Numbered from the stretch's first letter, positions 9,978 to 18,172 are shown. The stretch is DNA of 64,000 nucleotides from Pantoea sp. 18069 (GCF_902706035.1 NZ_CACSJA010000012.1:62001-126000), one strand, 5' to 3'. The notes: a model not told the origin generated them from the letters alone. Numbers and translations: made by a program.

Positions 9978-10280
9978 TCAGAGATCGAGCGTGAGGGTGG
10001 GGCCGAGGCTGCGCGCGCAGCAGACCGCGACATGGGTGCGCTGCTCTTCTGCGCTCAGGCAGCTGTCGCGGTGCTCGGGCGCGCCAGCTAGCCAGCGCGT
10101 GACGCAGGTGCCGCACACGCCTTGCTCGCACAGCGTGTCGAGCGCGATGCCGGCGAGCTGCAGCACGTCGGCCATGCTTTCGCCGGGCTCGACGGCCAGG
10201 CGCAGCTGGCTGCGCGCCAGCACCAGTTCAAAAGCGTGTTCGATGACGGGGGACGAAGGAGCAGGGGCGGTGATTTGCAT
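9978..10280 (-). CDS. Stand-alone plant-type [2Fe-2S] ferredoxin
   Basis: 100 residues. Cluster ligands are CEQGVCGTC (Cys51, 56, 59) and Cys87 or Cys88. The segments PGESMADVLQLAG, HRDSCLSAEEQ and the LTLDL tail match the C-terminal ferredoxin domain of phthalate/vanillate-demethylase reductases (VanB type), but the FMN and NAD domains are absent. It is the first gene of the operon. Upstream of the ATG there is no Shine-Dalgarno sequence; the operator palindrome begins immediately before it. The oxygenase partner is not in the window. Confidence 0.85.
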   Translation of the reverse strand: MQITAPAPSSPVIEHAFELVLARSQLRLAVEPGESMADVLQLAGIALDTLCEQGVCGTCVTRWLAGAPEHRDSCLSAEEQRTHVAVCCARSLGPTLTLDL

Positions 10281-10281
10281 G

Positions 10282-10312
10282 TTTGACCATTTGATTTGAT
10301 CGATTGGTCAAA
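10282..10312. promoter_or_regulatory. RutR-like operator
   Basis: Perfect 8-bp arms TTTGACCA (10282-10289) and TGGTCAAA (10305-10312). Inside, TTGATCGATTGGTCAA (10296-10311) fits the RutR consensus TTGACCA-NN-TGGTCAA at 12 of 14 specified positions. It lies between the TetR/RutR-like regulator gene and the ferredoxin start, where a bound dimer would block the operon. Confidence 0.65.
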
Positions 10313-10397
10313 TCATTGCAAATGCTGTGCCAGCCTGCTCCCCTCTGGCAGCGGCTCGGCGCTGTCGCCCTGGTGCCCGCGAACGTGCAGGCCGTCT

Positions 10398-11096
10398 TTA
10401 TTCTGGTGCGAGCCCGCAGCCCAGCAGCACAAAAGTGGTGAGCTCGCGCATGATGGGTTCGCGGTCTATGGCGGCGTCGGGCGCGACGCCCAGCATGATG
10501 TGCACCTGCACGCCGTAGTCGGCGTAGTGCTGGGTCATTCCCCAGATCTGCATCAGCAGCACCGTGGGGTCGAGGGCGCGCATGCGGCCTTCGGCGATCC
10601 AGCGCTTGATCAGATCGACCTTCTGCTGCGTGGACTTCATCGCCACCGGCCAGTACCTGCCCAGGTTGCGCCCGCCGCCCAGCACTTCGGTGGTGAAGAT
10701 GCGCGACAGGCCAGGGTTGTCGAGCGCGTAGTCGAGCTTCTTGCGCACGTAGCCGCTGAGCACCGTCTTCGGGTCGTCGCTGTCGCTGTCGAAGACAAAG
10801 GCGCTGGACCAGCCGCCCAGCACCGAGTACAGCAGCTCCTCGTAGAGCTCTTCCTTGCTGCTGATGTAGTAGTGCAGATGGGGCTTGGTCAGCCCCGCGC
10901 GCTCGGCGATCGCCTTGGTCGATGCGCCCTTGAAGCCATGGCGGCTGAACTCGGCGATCGCGGCCTCGCGGATCGCGCCCAGGATGCGTTCACGGCCTTG
11001 TTTGGTGCGGCTGGTGAGTGCACCGGCGGGCGCACTGTCTTCGGGTTCGGTCATGGGCGGAGCAATGGAGAGCGACGCCGCCGATTCTGCCTGCAT
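10398..11096 (-). CDS. TetR-family regulator, RutR-like
   Basis: 232 residues from MQAESAASLS; this ATG shares a base with the stop of the deaminase gene (TGATG), favouring coupled translation. The TetR helix-turn-helix is at about residues 40-85 (AIAERAGLTKPHLHYYISSK). The C-terminal half (LDNPGLSRIFTTEVLGGG, WGMTQHYADY) matches the YcdC/RutR ligand domain. RutR binds uracil/thymine and controls pyrimidine use in E. coli. The RutR-like site just downstream of the gene, facing the operon, suggests local control by a pyrimidine-like ligand. A start at 11054 is possible. Confidence 0.85.
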   Translation of the reverse strand: MQAESAASLSIAPPMTEPEDSAPAGALTSRTKQGRERILGAIREAAIAEFSRHGFKGASTKAIAERAGLTKPHLHYYISSKEELYEELLYSVLGGWSSAFVFDSDSDDPKTVLSGYVRKKLDYALDNPGLSRIFTTEVLGGGRNLGRYWPVAMKSTQQKVDLIKRWIAEGRMRALDPTVLLMQIWGMTQHYADYGVQVHIMLGVAPDAAIDREPIMRELTTFVLLGCGLAPE

Positions 11097-11623
11097 CAGG
11101 CTTTCCAGAAGCCGATATGGGGAAGGCTGGCTTCCTCGATCATGGTCGGGCCAATGCACTCGATCTCATGCGGCGAGGCCGCGAACACATCGCGGCAGGA
11201 CAGCTCGGCATCGCGCTGCTCGGGCCGCTCGCCGCGAAAGACGCGCAGGCGCTGGGCATCGATGCCGAACACCACGCGCCCTATGCCCGACCAGAAGATC
11301 GCGCCCGCGCACATCACGCAGGGCTCGGCCGACGAGTACAGCGTGGCCTGGGCCAGCACCTCGCGCGCAACGCGCGGGCTCAGCTGGCGCACGGCATTGG
11401 TTTCGGCGTGGCCCGTGCAGTCGCCGGTCTCGGTGGTATTGCAATAGGCCTCGGCCAGCAGCGTGCCGTCGGCGTCGACCACCACCGCGCCAAATGGGCG
11501 GTTGCCGCGCGCACGCGCCGTGTTGGACAGGCCTATGGCCTGGCGCAGATAGCGGCCATCGGTGTCGCCGACGGGCATGGGTTCTTCGAGCGGGGCAGGG
11601 GTCGCAAACATCAGGGCGGGCAT
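11096..11623 (-). CDS. Nucleobase/nucleoside deaminase (CDA fold)
   Basis: 175 residues from MPALMFATP; the frame also allows a start at 11689. The zinc deaminase signature is complete: GHAET (His72, proton-shuttle Glu74) and PCVMCAGA (Cys102, Cys105), with the substrate strand RPFGAVVVDADG. Relatives are guanine deaminase, yeast-type cytosine deaminase and tRNA adenosine deaminase; the length and catabolic context argue against TadA. It likely removes an exocyclic amino group from a purine or pyrimidine, and its stop is coupled to the regulator's start. Confidence 0.85.
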   Translation of the reverse strand: MPALMFATPAPLEEPMPVGDTDGRYLRQAIGLSNTARARGNRPFGAVVVDADGTLLAEAYCNTTETGDCTGHAETNAVRQLSPRVAREVLAQATLYSSAEPCVMCAGAIFWSGIGRVVFGIDAQRLRVFRGERPEQRDAELSCRDVFAASPHEIECIGPTMIEEASLPHIGFWKA

Positions 11624-11777
11624 GGCGGTTTCCGTCGGTTGGGGGATCGCAGGCTGTCGCTGCGGATGTCTGCGCCATGCACTTTGCATGCCAGGCGGGC
11701 ACTCTTCTTGCTTGGCCTGTGGCAGGAGTAGAAGCGTTCACTGTGCAGTCCACGGGACCTGGCCAGCCGGAAATTGC

Positions 11778-11826
11778 TCCTGAAGCCTCACCACACGGTG
11801 CGCCTGTGCGCACCATGGCTTCAGGA
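11778..11826. promoter_or_regulatory. Nested inverted repeat upstream of the dioxygenase gene
   Basis: Outer perfect 10-bp arms TCCTGAAGCC (11778-11787) and GGCTTCAGGA (11817-11826) enclose an inner perfect hairpin GGTGCGC-CTGT-GCGCACC (11797-11814). It lies in the 290-base region between the divergent deaminase and dioxygenase genes. There is no T run, so it may be an operator or leader structure rather than a terminator. Confidence 0.5.
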
Positions 11827-11913
11827 ACCACCGGGCCGTGCCCGAGAACGCCCGGATTGCTGAAGCCTGGAGTGGGAAGACCTTTGTTTCACTTCCATCT
11901 TCTGGAGAACCGC

Positions 11914-12906
11914 ATGACTGCCGCCACCTACGACCTGACCGAACTGCAGAAAGAAACGCGCATGGGCGCGATGGGCTCGGAAATCAGCCACCGCGAAATC
12001 CGCCGCATCGACCTTTGCGACTTCGCGTTGCGCAAAACCGAAATCGCCGAGCAACTCTGGGACGCGGCCGTCGATGTCGGCTTCTTCCAGGTCGTCAACC
12101 ATGGCATTGCCCTCGATGATGTCCACCACGCGTTTGCCATGACCGAGCGCTTCTTCGCGCTGCCCGATGCCGTCAAGGCCCGCTACCCGTTGAAGAAGGC
12201 GCTCAACGTCGGCTGGGAAAGTCGCGCCCAGGTGCGGCCGTCAACGGGAACGCCCGACCAGAAGGAGTCCTATCAGATCACGCGCCCGCACATGCTGGGC
12301 CTGTGGCCCAGCGAGCAAGAGCTCGCGGGTTTCCAGGCAACCATGCTGGCCTTTGAAGGCCAATGCTGGCAGGTGGCGATGCAGGTGCTGTCGTGCTTTG
12401 CCTGGAAGCTGGGCTTCGACGACGGCTTCTTCCTGCGCGCCCACGATCCGGCGCAAGGCAGCTACCAGAGCACCTTGCGCCTGCTGCATTACTTCGCGAC
12501 GCCGCCAGAGCAGCAGGCCAGCCTGGGTCTGTGGCGTGCGGGCGCGCACACCGACTTCGACTGCCTGAGCCTGTTGTTCCAGCGCCAGGGCCAGGGCGGG
12601 CTGCAGGTCTGCCCGGGCAAGGAGATGGAGAGCCAGGAGTGGACCTCGGTCGAGCCCGATGAAAAGGCGATCACCTGCAATATCGGCGACATGCTGATGC
12701 GCTGGAGCGACGACCAGCTGCCGTCGAACTTCCACCGCGTGAAGAACCCGCTGCCCGGCGAATACATGGGGCCGCGCTACAGCATGGCCTTCTTCGCCCA
12801 GGCCAACCGCGACGCCATCATCGAAGGCCCGGGCCGCAAGTACCCGGCGATTGCCGCCGGGGACTACCTGAACCAGCGCGTGGCCGCGAACTTCAAGGCC
12901 TATTGA
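11914..12906 (+). CDS. Isopenicillin N synthase-family 2-oxoglutarate/Fe(II) dioxygenase
   Basis: 330 residues from MTAATYDLTELQ, with ribosome site TGGAGA 7 bases upstream. The DIOX_N head runs VGFFQVVNHGI. The jelly-roll core has the iron triad His212-x-Asp214 (GAHTDFD) and His274 (SNFHRV), and the 2-oxoglutarate pair Arg288/Ser290 (RYS). It would couple 2-oxoglutarate decarboxylation to hydroxylation or oxidation of a small substrate. Thymine-7-hydroxylase, gibberellin oxidases and IPNS share the fold. Diverging from a deaminase/RutR-like pair, a methylated nucleobase is a plausible but unproven substrate. Confidence 0.88.
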   Translation: MTAATYDLTELQKETRMGAMGSEISHREIRRIDLCDFALRKTEIAEQLWDAAVDVGFFQVVNHGIALDDVHHAFAMTERFFALPDAVKARYPLKKALNVGWESRAQVRPSTGTPDQKESYQITRPHMLGLWPSEQELAGFQATMLAFEGQCWQVAMQVLSCFAWKLGFDDGFFLRAHDPAQGSYQSTLRLLHYFATPPEQQASLGLWRAGAHTDFDCLSLLFQRQGQGGLQVCPGKEMESQEWTSVEPDEKAITCNIGDMLMRWSDDQLPSNFHRVKNPLPGEYMGPRYSMAFFAQANRDAIIEGPGRKYPAIAAGDYLNQRVAANFKAY

Positions 12907-12909
12907 ACG

Positions 12910-12925
12910 CCGGCCGTACGGCCGG
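12910..12925. terminator. Palindrome between convergent genes
   Basis: CCGGCCGTACGGCCGG is a perfect 16-bp palindrome in the 30-base gap between the dioxygenase and the convergent alkene reductase genes. It lacks a T run, so a role as bidirectional terminator is only suggested by position. Confidence 0.4.
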
Positions 12926-12936
12926 AGCGCAGCCGC

Positions 12937-14031
12937 CTACGCCGCGCTGGTCTCGGCCAGCGTCGGGTAGTCGATGTAGCCTGCCGCACCGCCGCCGTAA
13001 AGCGTCTTGGGCTCGAGCGCCGCGAGCGGCGCGCCGATCTTCAGCCGTTCGACCAGGTCGGGATTGGCAATGAACGGCCGGCCAAACGCGAACAGGTCGG
13101 CCTTGTCCTGCGCGAGCCGCGCCGATGCCAGCTCCCGGTCATAGCCGTTGTTGGCGATATAGGTGTTGCGAAAGCGCTTGCGCAGGCTGTCGTAGTCGAA
13201 CGGCGCGGTATCGCGCGGCCCGCCGGTCGCGCCTTCGACCACATGCAGGTAGACCAGGTCCAGCGCGTCCAGCCCGTCGACGATGTACTCGAACTGGGCC
13301 TGGGCATCGCTGCCGGTGATGCCGTTGGCGGGCGAGACCGGCGAGATGCGTATGCCCGTGCGCTTGGCGCCGATCTCGCCGACCACGGCCGTCGCGACTT
13401 CGAGCATCAGGCGCGCGCGGTTCTCTATCGAGCCGCCGTATTCATCGGTGCGCTGGTTGGCGCCGTCCTTGGCGAACTGGTCGAGCAGGTAGCCGTTGGC
13501 CGCGTGGATCTCGACGCCGTCGAAGCCCGCGGCAATCGCATTGGCCGCGGCATTGCGAAAATCGTTGACGATGCCCGGCAGTTCACGCAGCTCGAGCGCG
13601 CGCGGTTCCGAGACTTCCTCGAAGCGATTGTTGACGAAGGTCTTGGACTTGGCGCGGATCGCCGACGGCGCCACGGGCGCGGCGCCATCGGCCTGCAGAT
13701 CGACATGCGAGATGCGCCCCACATGCCACAGCTGCAGGAAGATATGGCCGCCCTTGGCGTGCACGGCATCGGTCACCTTGCGCCAGCCCGCGATCTGCGC
13801 GGGCGTGTAGATGCCGGGCGTGTCCTGGTAGCCCTGGCCCTGCTGCGAAATCTGCGCGGCCTCGGAAATCTGCAGGCCGGCGGATGCGCGCTGGCTGTAA
13901 TAGGTGGCCGCCAGGTCACCGGGCACAAAGCCTGCTTCCGCGCGGTTGCGCGTCAGCGGCGCGAGCACGATGCGGTTGGCGAGCGTCAGGGCTCCGAGGG
14001 AATAGGGCTGGAACAAACGGCTGTCGGTCAT
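12937..14031 (-). CDS. nemA: Old Yellow Enzyme-family alkene reductase (NemA-like)
   Basis: 364 residues from MTDSRLFQPYSLG, with an AAGGAAA ribosome site. FMN-dependent TIM barrel; the substrate-binding triad is in HAANGYL (His176, Asn179, Tyr181) and the N-terminal flavin contacts in LAPLTRNR. These enzymes use NADPH to reduce activated C=C bonds, nitro compounds or N-ethylmaleimide and protect against electrophiles. The MarR gene lies 73 bases upstream on the same strand and probably controls it. Confidence 0.9.
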   Translation of the reverse strand: MTDSRLFQPYSLGALTLANRIVLAPLTRNRAEAGFVPGDLAATYYSQRASAGLQISEAAQISQQGQGYQDTPGIYTPAQIAGWRKVTDAVHAKGGHIFLQLWHVGRISHVDLQADGAAPVAPSAIRAKSKTFVNNRFEEVSEPRALELRELPGIVNDFRNAAANAIAAGFDGVEIHAANGYLLDQFAKDGANQRTDEYGGSIENRARLMLEVATAVVGEIGAKRTGIRISPVSPANGITGSDAQAQFEYIVDGLDALDLVYLHVVEGATGGPRDTAPFDYDSLRKRFRNTYIANNGYDRELASARLAQDKADLFAFGRPFIANPDLVERLKIGAPLAALEPKTLYGGGAAGYIDYPTLAETSAA

Positions 14032-14104
14032 GGCATTTTCCTTGGGGTGGGTAACAGGCAGTGGCGCGCGGTCCGGGCCGCGCGCCGCAGGGGGCAGGCA
14101 GTCT

Positions 14105-14542
14105 TTATTCGGTGGCGGCGTCGTCGTCGAAGCACGCGATGGCGTCGTCGAGCAGCTCATGCAGCGCGGCAACGCGGTCCACGCCCAGGCGTTCATTGAG
14201 CGCCAGCTGCGCGAGCTTCCAGGCGCGCTGGCCTTCGACGCGCTTGGCGCGTCCGTCTTCGGTGATCTCCACCAGGCGGCTGCGCGCATCCTCGCCCGCA
14301 CCTATCCTGAGCCAGCCCTGGGCGACCAGCGGCTGCATGTTGCGCGTGAGTGTGGACGCGTCCATCTGCATGCGCTTGGCGAGATCGCTGGGGCGTATGG
14401 GGCCGAACTTTTCCACATGGGACAGCAGCGAGTACTGCGTGGTCTTGAGCCCGGCCGCTGCGGTGTAGTGGTCGTAGTGGCGTGTCACCAGCCGGGTCAA
14501 CTGGCGCAGCTTCAGATTGGTACAGCCTTGGGGTGTGTTCAT
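14105..14542 (-). CDS. MarR-family transcriptional regulator
   Basis: 145 residues. Winged helix-turn-helix in the middle (IRPSDLAKRMQMDASTLTRN, with the wing near GEDARSR). It has two cysteines, Cys7 in the first helix and Cys137 near the end; some MarR proteins sense oxidants or electrophiles through an N-terminal Cys. Co-directional with the OYE reductase and divergent from the thioesterase/MaoC pair, so it may control both directions through the palindromes at 14549-14577. Confidence 0.88.
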   Translation of the reverse strand: MNTPQGCTNLKLRQLTRLVTRHYDHYTAAAGLKTTQYSLLSHVEKFGPIRPSDLAKRMQMDASTLTRNMQPLVAQGWLRIGAGEDARSRLVEITEDGRAKRVEGQRAWKLAQLALNERLGVDRVAALHELLDDAIACFDDDAATE

Positions 14543-14548
14543 CTGCTA

Positions 14549-14577
14549 TATTGTACTTGCAATACTTGTATATACAA
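14549..14577. promoter_or_regulatory. Two operator-like palindromes in the MarR/thioesterase divergent region
   Basis: The 56-base AT-rich space holds TATTG-N6-CAATA (14549-14564) and the perfect 12-bp palindrome TTGTATATACAA (14566-14577). Adjacent sites of this size next to a divergently read marR gene are typical of autoregulatory MarR operators. Confidence 0.6.
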
Positions 14578-14598
14578 TTATCTGACAAGGAGCAACTG

Positions 14599-15162
14599 AT
14601 GGAGATGGAAATGGACCCCGTTGTGGCCCGCTGGAGCGCGCAGGAAGCCGAAGTGCGTTCCCGCCTGAACGTCGACGCCGCGCCGCCCGTGTCGCTCGCC
14701 GGCCTCACGGGCATGGAGCTGTTCGAGGCGATCTTTGCAGGCGAAATTCCGCCCGCGCCGATAGGTCTCACGCTGGACTTCGTGCCGATTCACATGGAGC
14801 CGGGCGCCGCGGTCTTCCAGGGCCGGCCGCAGCGCAGGCACTACAACCCGCTGGGCAGCGTGCATGGCGGCTGGTTCGCCACGCTGCTCGACTCGGCCGT
14901 GGGCTGCGCCGTGCACACGCTGCTGCCCGCGGGCAAGGGTTTCACCACGCTGGAGCTCAAGGTCAACATGGTGCGCGCCCTGAACGACCGCGTGCCCCTG
15001 GTGCGCGCCGAAGGCAAGGTGATACACCAGGGCCGCCAGGTCGCGACGGCCGAAGGGCGCATCGTCGGCCCCGACGGCAAGCTCTACGCGCATGCGACCA
15101 CGACCTGCCTGATCTTCGATCTTCCACCCAGCGCCCAGGAGTCTTCCCATGTCCGCCACTGA
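14599..15162 (+). CDS. PaaI-type hotdog-fold thioesterase
   Basis: 187 residues from MEMEMDPVVARW, chosen because AAGGAG lies 6 bases upstream; the frame is open further upstream without support. Hotdog thioesterase core with LGSVHGGWFATLLDSAVG (HGG at 89-91, Asp98), as in PaaI/YdiI enzymes that hydrolyse aromatic or short acyl-CoA esters in the cytoplasm. The next gene (MaoC) starts 14 bases before its stop, so they form an operon. Confidence 0.88.
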   Translation: MEMEMDPVVARWSAQEAEVRSRLNVDAAPPVSLAGLTGMELFEAIFAGEIPPAPIGLTLDFVPIHMEPGAAVFQGRPQRRHYNPLGSVHGGWFATLLDSAVGCAVHTLLPAGKGFTTLELKVNMVRALNDRVPLVRAEGKVIHQGRQVATAEGRIVGPDGKLYAHATTTCLIFDLPPSAQESSHVRH

Positions 15163-15619
15163 CGCCCTCTCGCTTTCCTACCTTGATGACCTCGTGCCCG
15201 GCCAGCGCTTTGTCGGCAGCACGCGCTTGCGCGTGGACGCCGAGCGCATCCAATCCTTTGCCGCCGAGTTCGATCCCCAGCCCTTTCATCTGGACGACGA
15301 CGCCGCGCGCGCGACGCTGTTTCGGGGCCTGGCCGCAAGCGGCTGGCATACGGCTGCCGTGACCATGCGGCTGCTCGTGGACAACGAGTTCCAGCTCGCG
15401 GGCGGCATCATAGGCGCAGGCTTTGACGATCTGCGCTGGCCGCTGCCCGTGCGCCCTGGCGACACGCTGCGCGTGGAATGCGAAGTGCTCGAAGTGCGGC
15501 CTTCGAAGTCGCGGCCCGGGCAGGGCCTGGTCAAGCTGCGCACCACGACGTTCAACCAGCACGACCAGGCGGTGCAGATTTCCGTGGGCAATCTGGTGGT
15601 GCCGCGGCGCGGGCCCTGA
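15149..15619 (+). CDS. MaoC-family dehydratase
   Basis: 156 residues with a single hotdog domain. The MaoC hydratase motif is FAAEFDPQPFHLDDDAAR followed by GLAASGWHTAAV; the Asp-His pair (D-P-Q-P-x-H) is the catalytic dyad of R-specific enoyl-CoA hydratases. It overlaps the thioesterase gene and has a CAGGAG site. The pair probably acts on acyl-CoA intermediates, possibly linked to products of the OYE reductase under the shared MarR regulator. Confidence 0.88.
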   Translation: MSATDALSLSYLDDLVPGQRFVGSTRLRVDAERIQSFAAEFDPQPFHLDDDAARATLFRGLAASGWHTAAVTMRLLVDNEFQLAGGIIGAGFDDLRWPLPVRPGDTLRVECEVLEVRPSKSRPGQGLVKLRTTTFNQHDQAVQISVGNLVVPRRGP

Positions 15620-15644
15620 GCAGGAAAGGCAAACTCCGCACTTC

Positions 15645-15671
15645 CGTTCGCCCTGAGCTTGTCGAAGGGCG
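15645..15671. repeat. Short dispersed palindromic element
   Basis: CCCTGAGCTTGTCGAAGGG is an imperfect palindrome of the type found scattered between genes in many beta- and gammaproteobacterial genomes. Only one copy is seen in this window, 25 bases after the MaoC stop, so its repeat status rests on prior knowledge. Confidence 0.45.
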
Positions 15672-15709
15672 TTTCAGGGCAATCGGCATGCGAGTGCTCG
15701 CGCCCCCAT

Positions 15710-15737
15710 AAAAAAAGCCATCCCGAAGGATGGCTTT
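15710..15737 (-). terminator. Intrinsic terminator of rpoD
   Basis: AAGCCATCC-CGAA-GGATGGCTT, a 9-bp perfect stem. On the minus strand it is followed by a run of seven T, about 20 bases after the rpoD stop. The opposite strand has a short T run, so it may also stop transcripts from the MaoC side. Confidence 0.85.
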
Positions 15738-15757
15738 GTGCCGTAAAAGCGCGAGGC

Positions 15758-18172
15758 TTACAGCGAGTCGATAAAGCTGCGCAGCTTGTCCGAACGCGAA
15801 GGGTGCTTGAGCTTGCGCAAGGCCTTGGCTTCGATCTGGCGTATGCGTTCACGCGTCACGTCGAACTGCTTGCCCACTTCTTCCAGCGTGTGGTCGGTGG
15901 ACATTTCGATGCCGAAGCGCATGCGCAGCACCTTGGCTTCGCGCGGCGTCAGGCCGTCGAGGATGTCCTTGACCACGTCGCGCAGACCGGCCTGCATCGC
16001 GGCATCGATGGGGGCGGTGTTGGCACCGTCCTCGATGAAGTCGCCCAGGTGGCTGTCGTCGTCGTCGCCGATCGGCGTTTCCATGGAGATCGGCTCCTTG
16101 GCGATCTTCATGATCTTGCGGATCTTGTCCTCGGGGATTTCCATCTTCGCGGCCAGGATGGACGCATCGGGCTCGAAGCCGAACTCCTGCAGATGCTGGC
16201 GGCTGATGCGGTTCATCTTGTTGATGGTCTCGATCATGTGCACCGGAATCCGGATGGTGCGCGCCTGGTCGGCGATCGAGCGCGTGATGGCCTGGCGGAT
16301 CCACCACGTGGCATAGGTCGAGAACTTGTAGCCGCGACGGTATTCGAACTTGTCCACCGCCTTCATCAGGCCGATGTTGCCTTCCTGGATCAGGTCGAGG
16401 AACTGCAGGCCGCGGTTGGTGTACTTCTTCGCGATCGAAATCACCAGGCGCAGGTTGGCCTCGATCATTTCCTTCTTGGCATCGCGCGACGCACGTTCAC
16501 CGTCGTTCATGCGCTTGTTGATGTCCTTGAGGCCTGGCAGGGGCACGACAACGCGGGTCTGCAGGTCGATCAGGTTCTGCTGCAGTTCCTGCACGGGCGG
16601 AATGTTGCGCTCGAGGATGGTGCTCCACGACTTGTTCGAATGGGCCTGCTTGACCACCCATTCGAGGTTCAGCAGGTTGGCCGGGAATTCCTTGATGAAG
16701 GTTTCCTGGGGCATGCCGCACTTGTCGACGATGATGCGGCGCAGCTCGCGCTCCTTCTTGCGCACGTCATCCACCTGGGCACGCACCAGGTCGCAGAGCT
16801 TCTCGATGGTCTTGGCCGTGAAGCGGATGGTCATCAGCTCTTCGGTCAGCGCGGCCTGCACCTTCATGTACGCAGGCGTGCCGTAGCCTTCCTTGTCGTA
16901 GATCTTGTGCATGCGCTCGAACAGCTCGCGCATCTTGTCGAAGCGCGACAGTGCGTCGTTCTTGAGTTCTTCGAGCTTCTTGGTCAGCGCCTTGGAGCCG
17001 CCCTTGCCGTCGTCGTCGTCTTCCTCGTCGAATTCGTCGAAGTCTTCCTCGGCCACGTAATCGTCGGCTTCGTTGGGGTTGGAGAAGCCGTCGACGATGG
17101 TTGAAATGACAACCTTGCCGTTGCGGATTTCCTCGGACATGTTGAGGATTTCGGCAATGGTCGCGGGCGATGCGCTGATCGCCTGCATCATGTCCTGCAG
17201 GCCGCCTTCGATGCGCTTGGCGATTTCGATTTCGCCTTCGCGCGTCAGCAGCTCCACGGTGCCCATTTCACGCATGTACATGCGCACCGGGTCGGTCGTG
17301 CGGCCGAACTCGGAGTCGACCGTCGACAGCGCGGCTTCGGCTTCTTCCTCGGCTTCCTCTTCGGTCGTTGCCGACTGGCCGGTGTTGTTCAGCAGCAGCG
17401 TCTCGGCGTCGGGCGTCTGTTCATAGACGGCCACACCCATGTCGTTGAGCATGGAGATCACGACTTCCAGCGTTTCGGCATCGACCAGCTTGTCGGGCAG
17501 GTGATCGTTGATTTCGCCGTGCGTGAGGTAGCCGCGGGTCTTGCCCAGCTTGATCAGCGCCTTCAGGCGCTGGCGGCGGGTCAGCATTTCCTCTTCGGTC
17601 AGCACGGTTTCGTCCAGGCCGAATTCCTTCATCAAGGCGCGTTCCTTGGCCTTGCTGATCTTCATGCGCAGCGGCTTGACCTTTTCGGTCGTGGCCGTGG
17701 CCGTGGTCGTCGTTTCGACGGTCTCGACTTCGCCTTCGAGGTCCGACTCGATGTCCGACAGGTCGGTATCGTCCATGTCGTCGCCGTCTTCCTTGGACTT
17801 GGGCTTGCGGCCACGCTTGGCGGGCGTCTTGTCTGCCGCAGCCGCCTTCTTGGCCGCAGGGGCTTTCTTCACGGCGGGTTCGGCGCCGTCTTCGGCTGCA
17901 GCCTTGGGCTTGCGGCCGCGCTTGGCGGGGGCGGCGGCCGCGAGCAGGGCGTCAGCGGCGGCGATGAGTTCAGCAGAGGTCTTGGTGGCCACGGATTTGA
18001 CTTTCTTGGCAGCGGCTGGGGGCTCAGTCGCTGTTGGGGTCGCAGATGTTACGGTCTTGCCCAGTGCTTGGGGCACGGGCTTGGCAGCTGCGGTTGCAGA
18101 CACGGATTTTTCGGTTTTTGCAGCGGGGCCAACGGCAGACTTGGGCAACTTCGGGGACTTTGAAGCGGGCAT
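15758..18172 (-). CDS. rpoD: RNA polymerase primary sigma factor (sigma-70)
   Basis: 804 residues from [11 protein letters not shown], with ribosome site AGAGGTG. E. coli RpoD is 613; the excess is an N-terminal Lys/Ala/Pro-rich head of about 130 residues. After it come region 1.1, the acidic non-conserved region, region 2 ([20 protein letters not shown], then [13 protein letters not shown]) and region 4 ([20 protein letters not shown]). The head holds two copies of PAKRGRKPK (residues 82-90 and 117-125), reminiscent of AT-hooks. It has its own promoter at the end of dnaG. Confidence 0.98.
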   Translation of the reverse strand: MPASKSPKLPKSAVGPAAKTEKSVSATAAAKPVPQALGKTVTSATPTATEPPAAAKKVKSVATKTSAELIAAADALLAAAAPAKRGRKPKAAAEDGAEPAVKKAPAAKKAAAADKTPAKRGRKPKSKEDGDDMDDTDLSDIESDLEGEVETVETTTTATATTEKVKPLRMKISKAKERALMKEFGLDETVLTEEEMLTRRQRLKALIKLGKTRGYLTHGEINDHLPDKLVDAETLEVVISMLNDMGVAVYEQTPDAETLLLNNTGQSATTEEEAEEEAEAALSTVDSEFGRTTDPVRMYMREMGTVELLTREGEIEIAKRIEGGLQDMMQAISASPATIAEILNMSEEIRNGKVVISTIVDGFSNPNEADDYVAEEDFDEFDEEDDDDGKGGSKALTKKLEELKNDALSRFDKMRELFERMHKIYDKEGYGTPAYMKVQAALTEELMTIRFTAKTIEKLCDLVRAQVDDVRKKERELRRIIVDKCGMPQETFIKEFPANLLNLEWVVKQAHSNKSWSTILERNIPPVQELQQNLIDLQTRVVVPLPGLKDINKRMNDGERASRDAKKEMIEANLRLVISIAKKYTNRGLQFLDLIQEGNIGLMKAVDKFEYRRGYKFSTYATWWIRQAITRSIADQARTIRIPVHMIETINKMNRISRQHLQEFGFEPDASILAAKMEIPEDKIRKIMKIAKEPISMETPIGDDDDSHLGDFIEDGANTAPIDAAMQAGLRDVVKDILDGLTPREAKVLRMRFGIEMSTDHTLEEVGKQFDVTRERIRQIEAKALRKLKHPSRSDKLRSFIDSL

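Noticed and set aside
10885..11913. Long in-frame extension upstream of the dioxygenase
   Set aside because: The stretch is antisense to the TetR and deaminase genes and low-complexity in protein terms. The start at 11914 has a ribosome site and matches the family.
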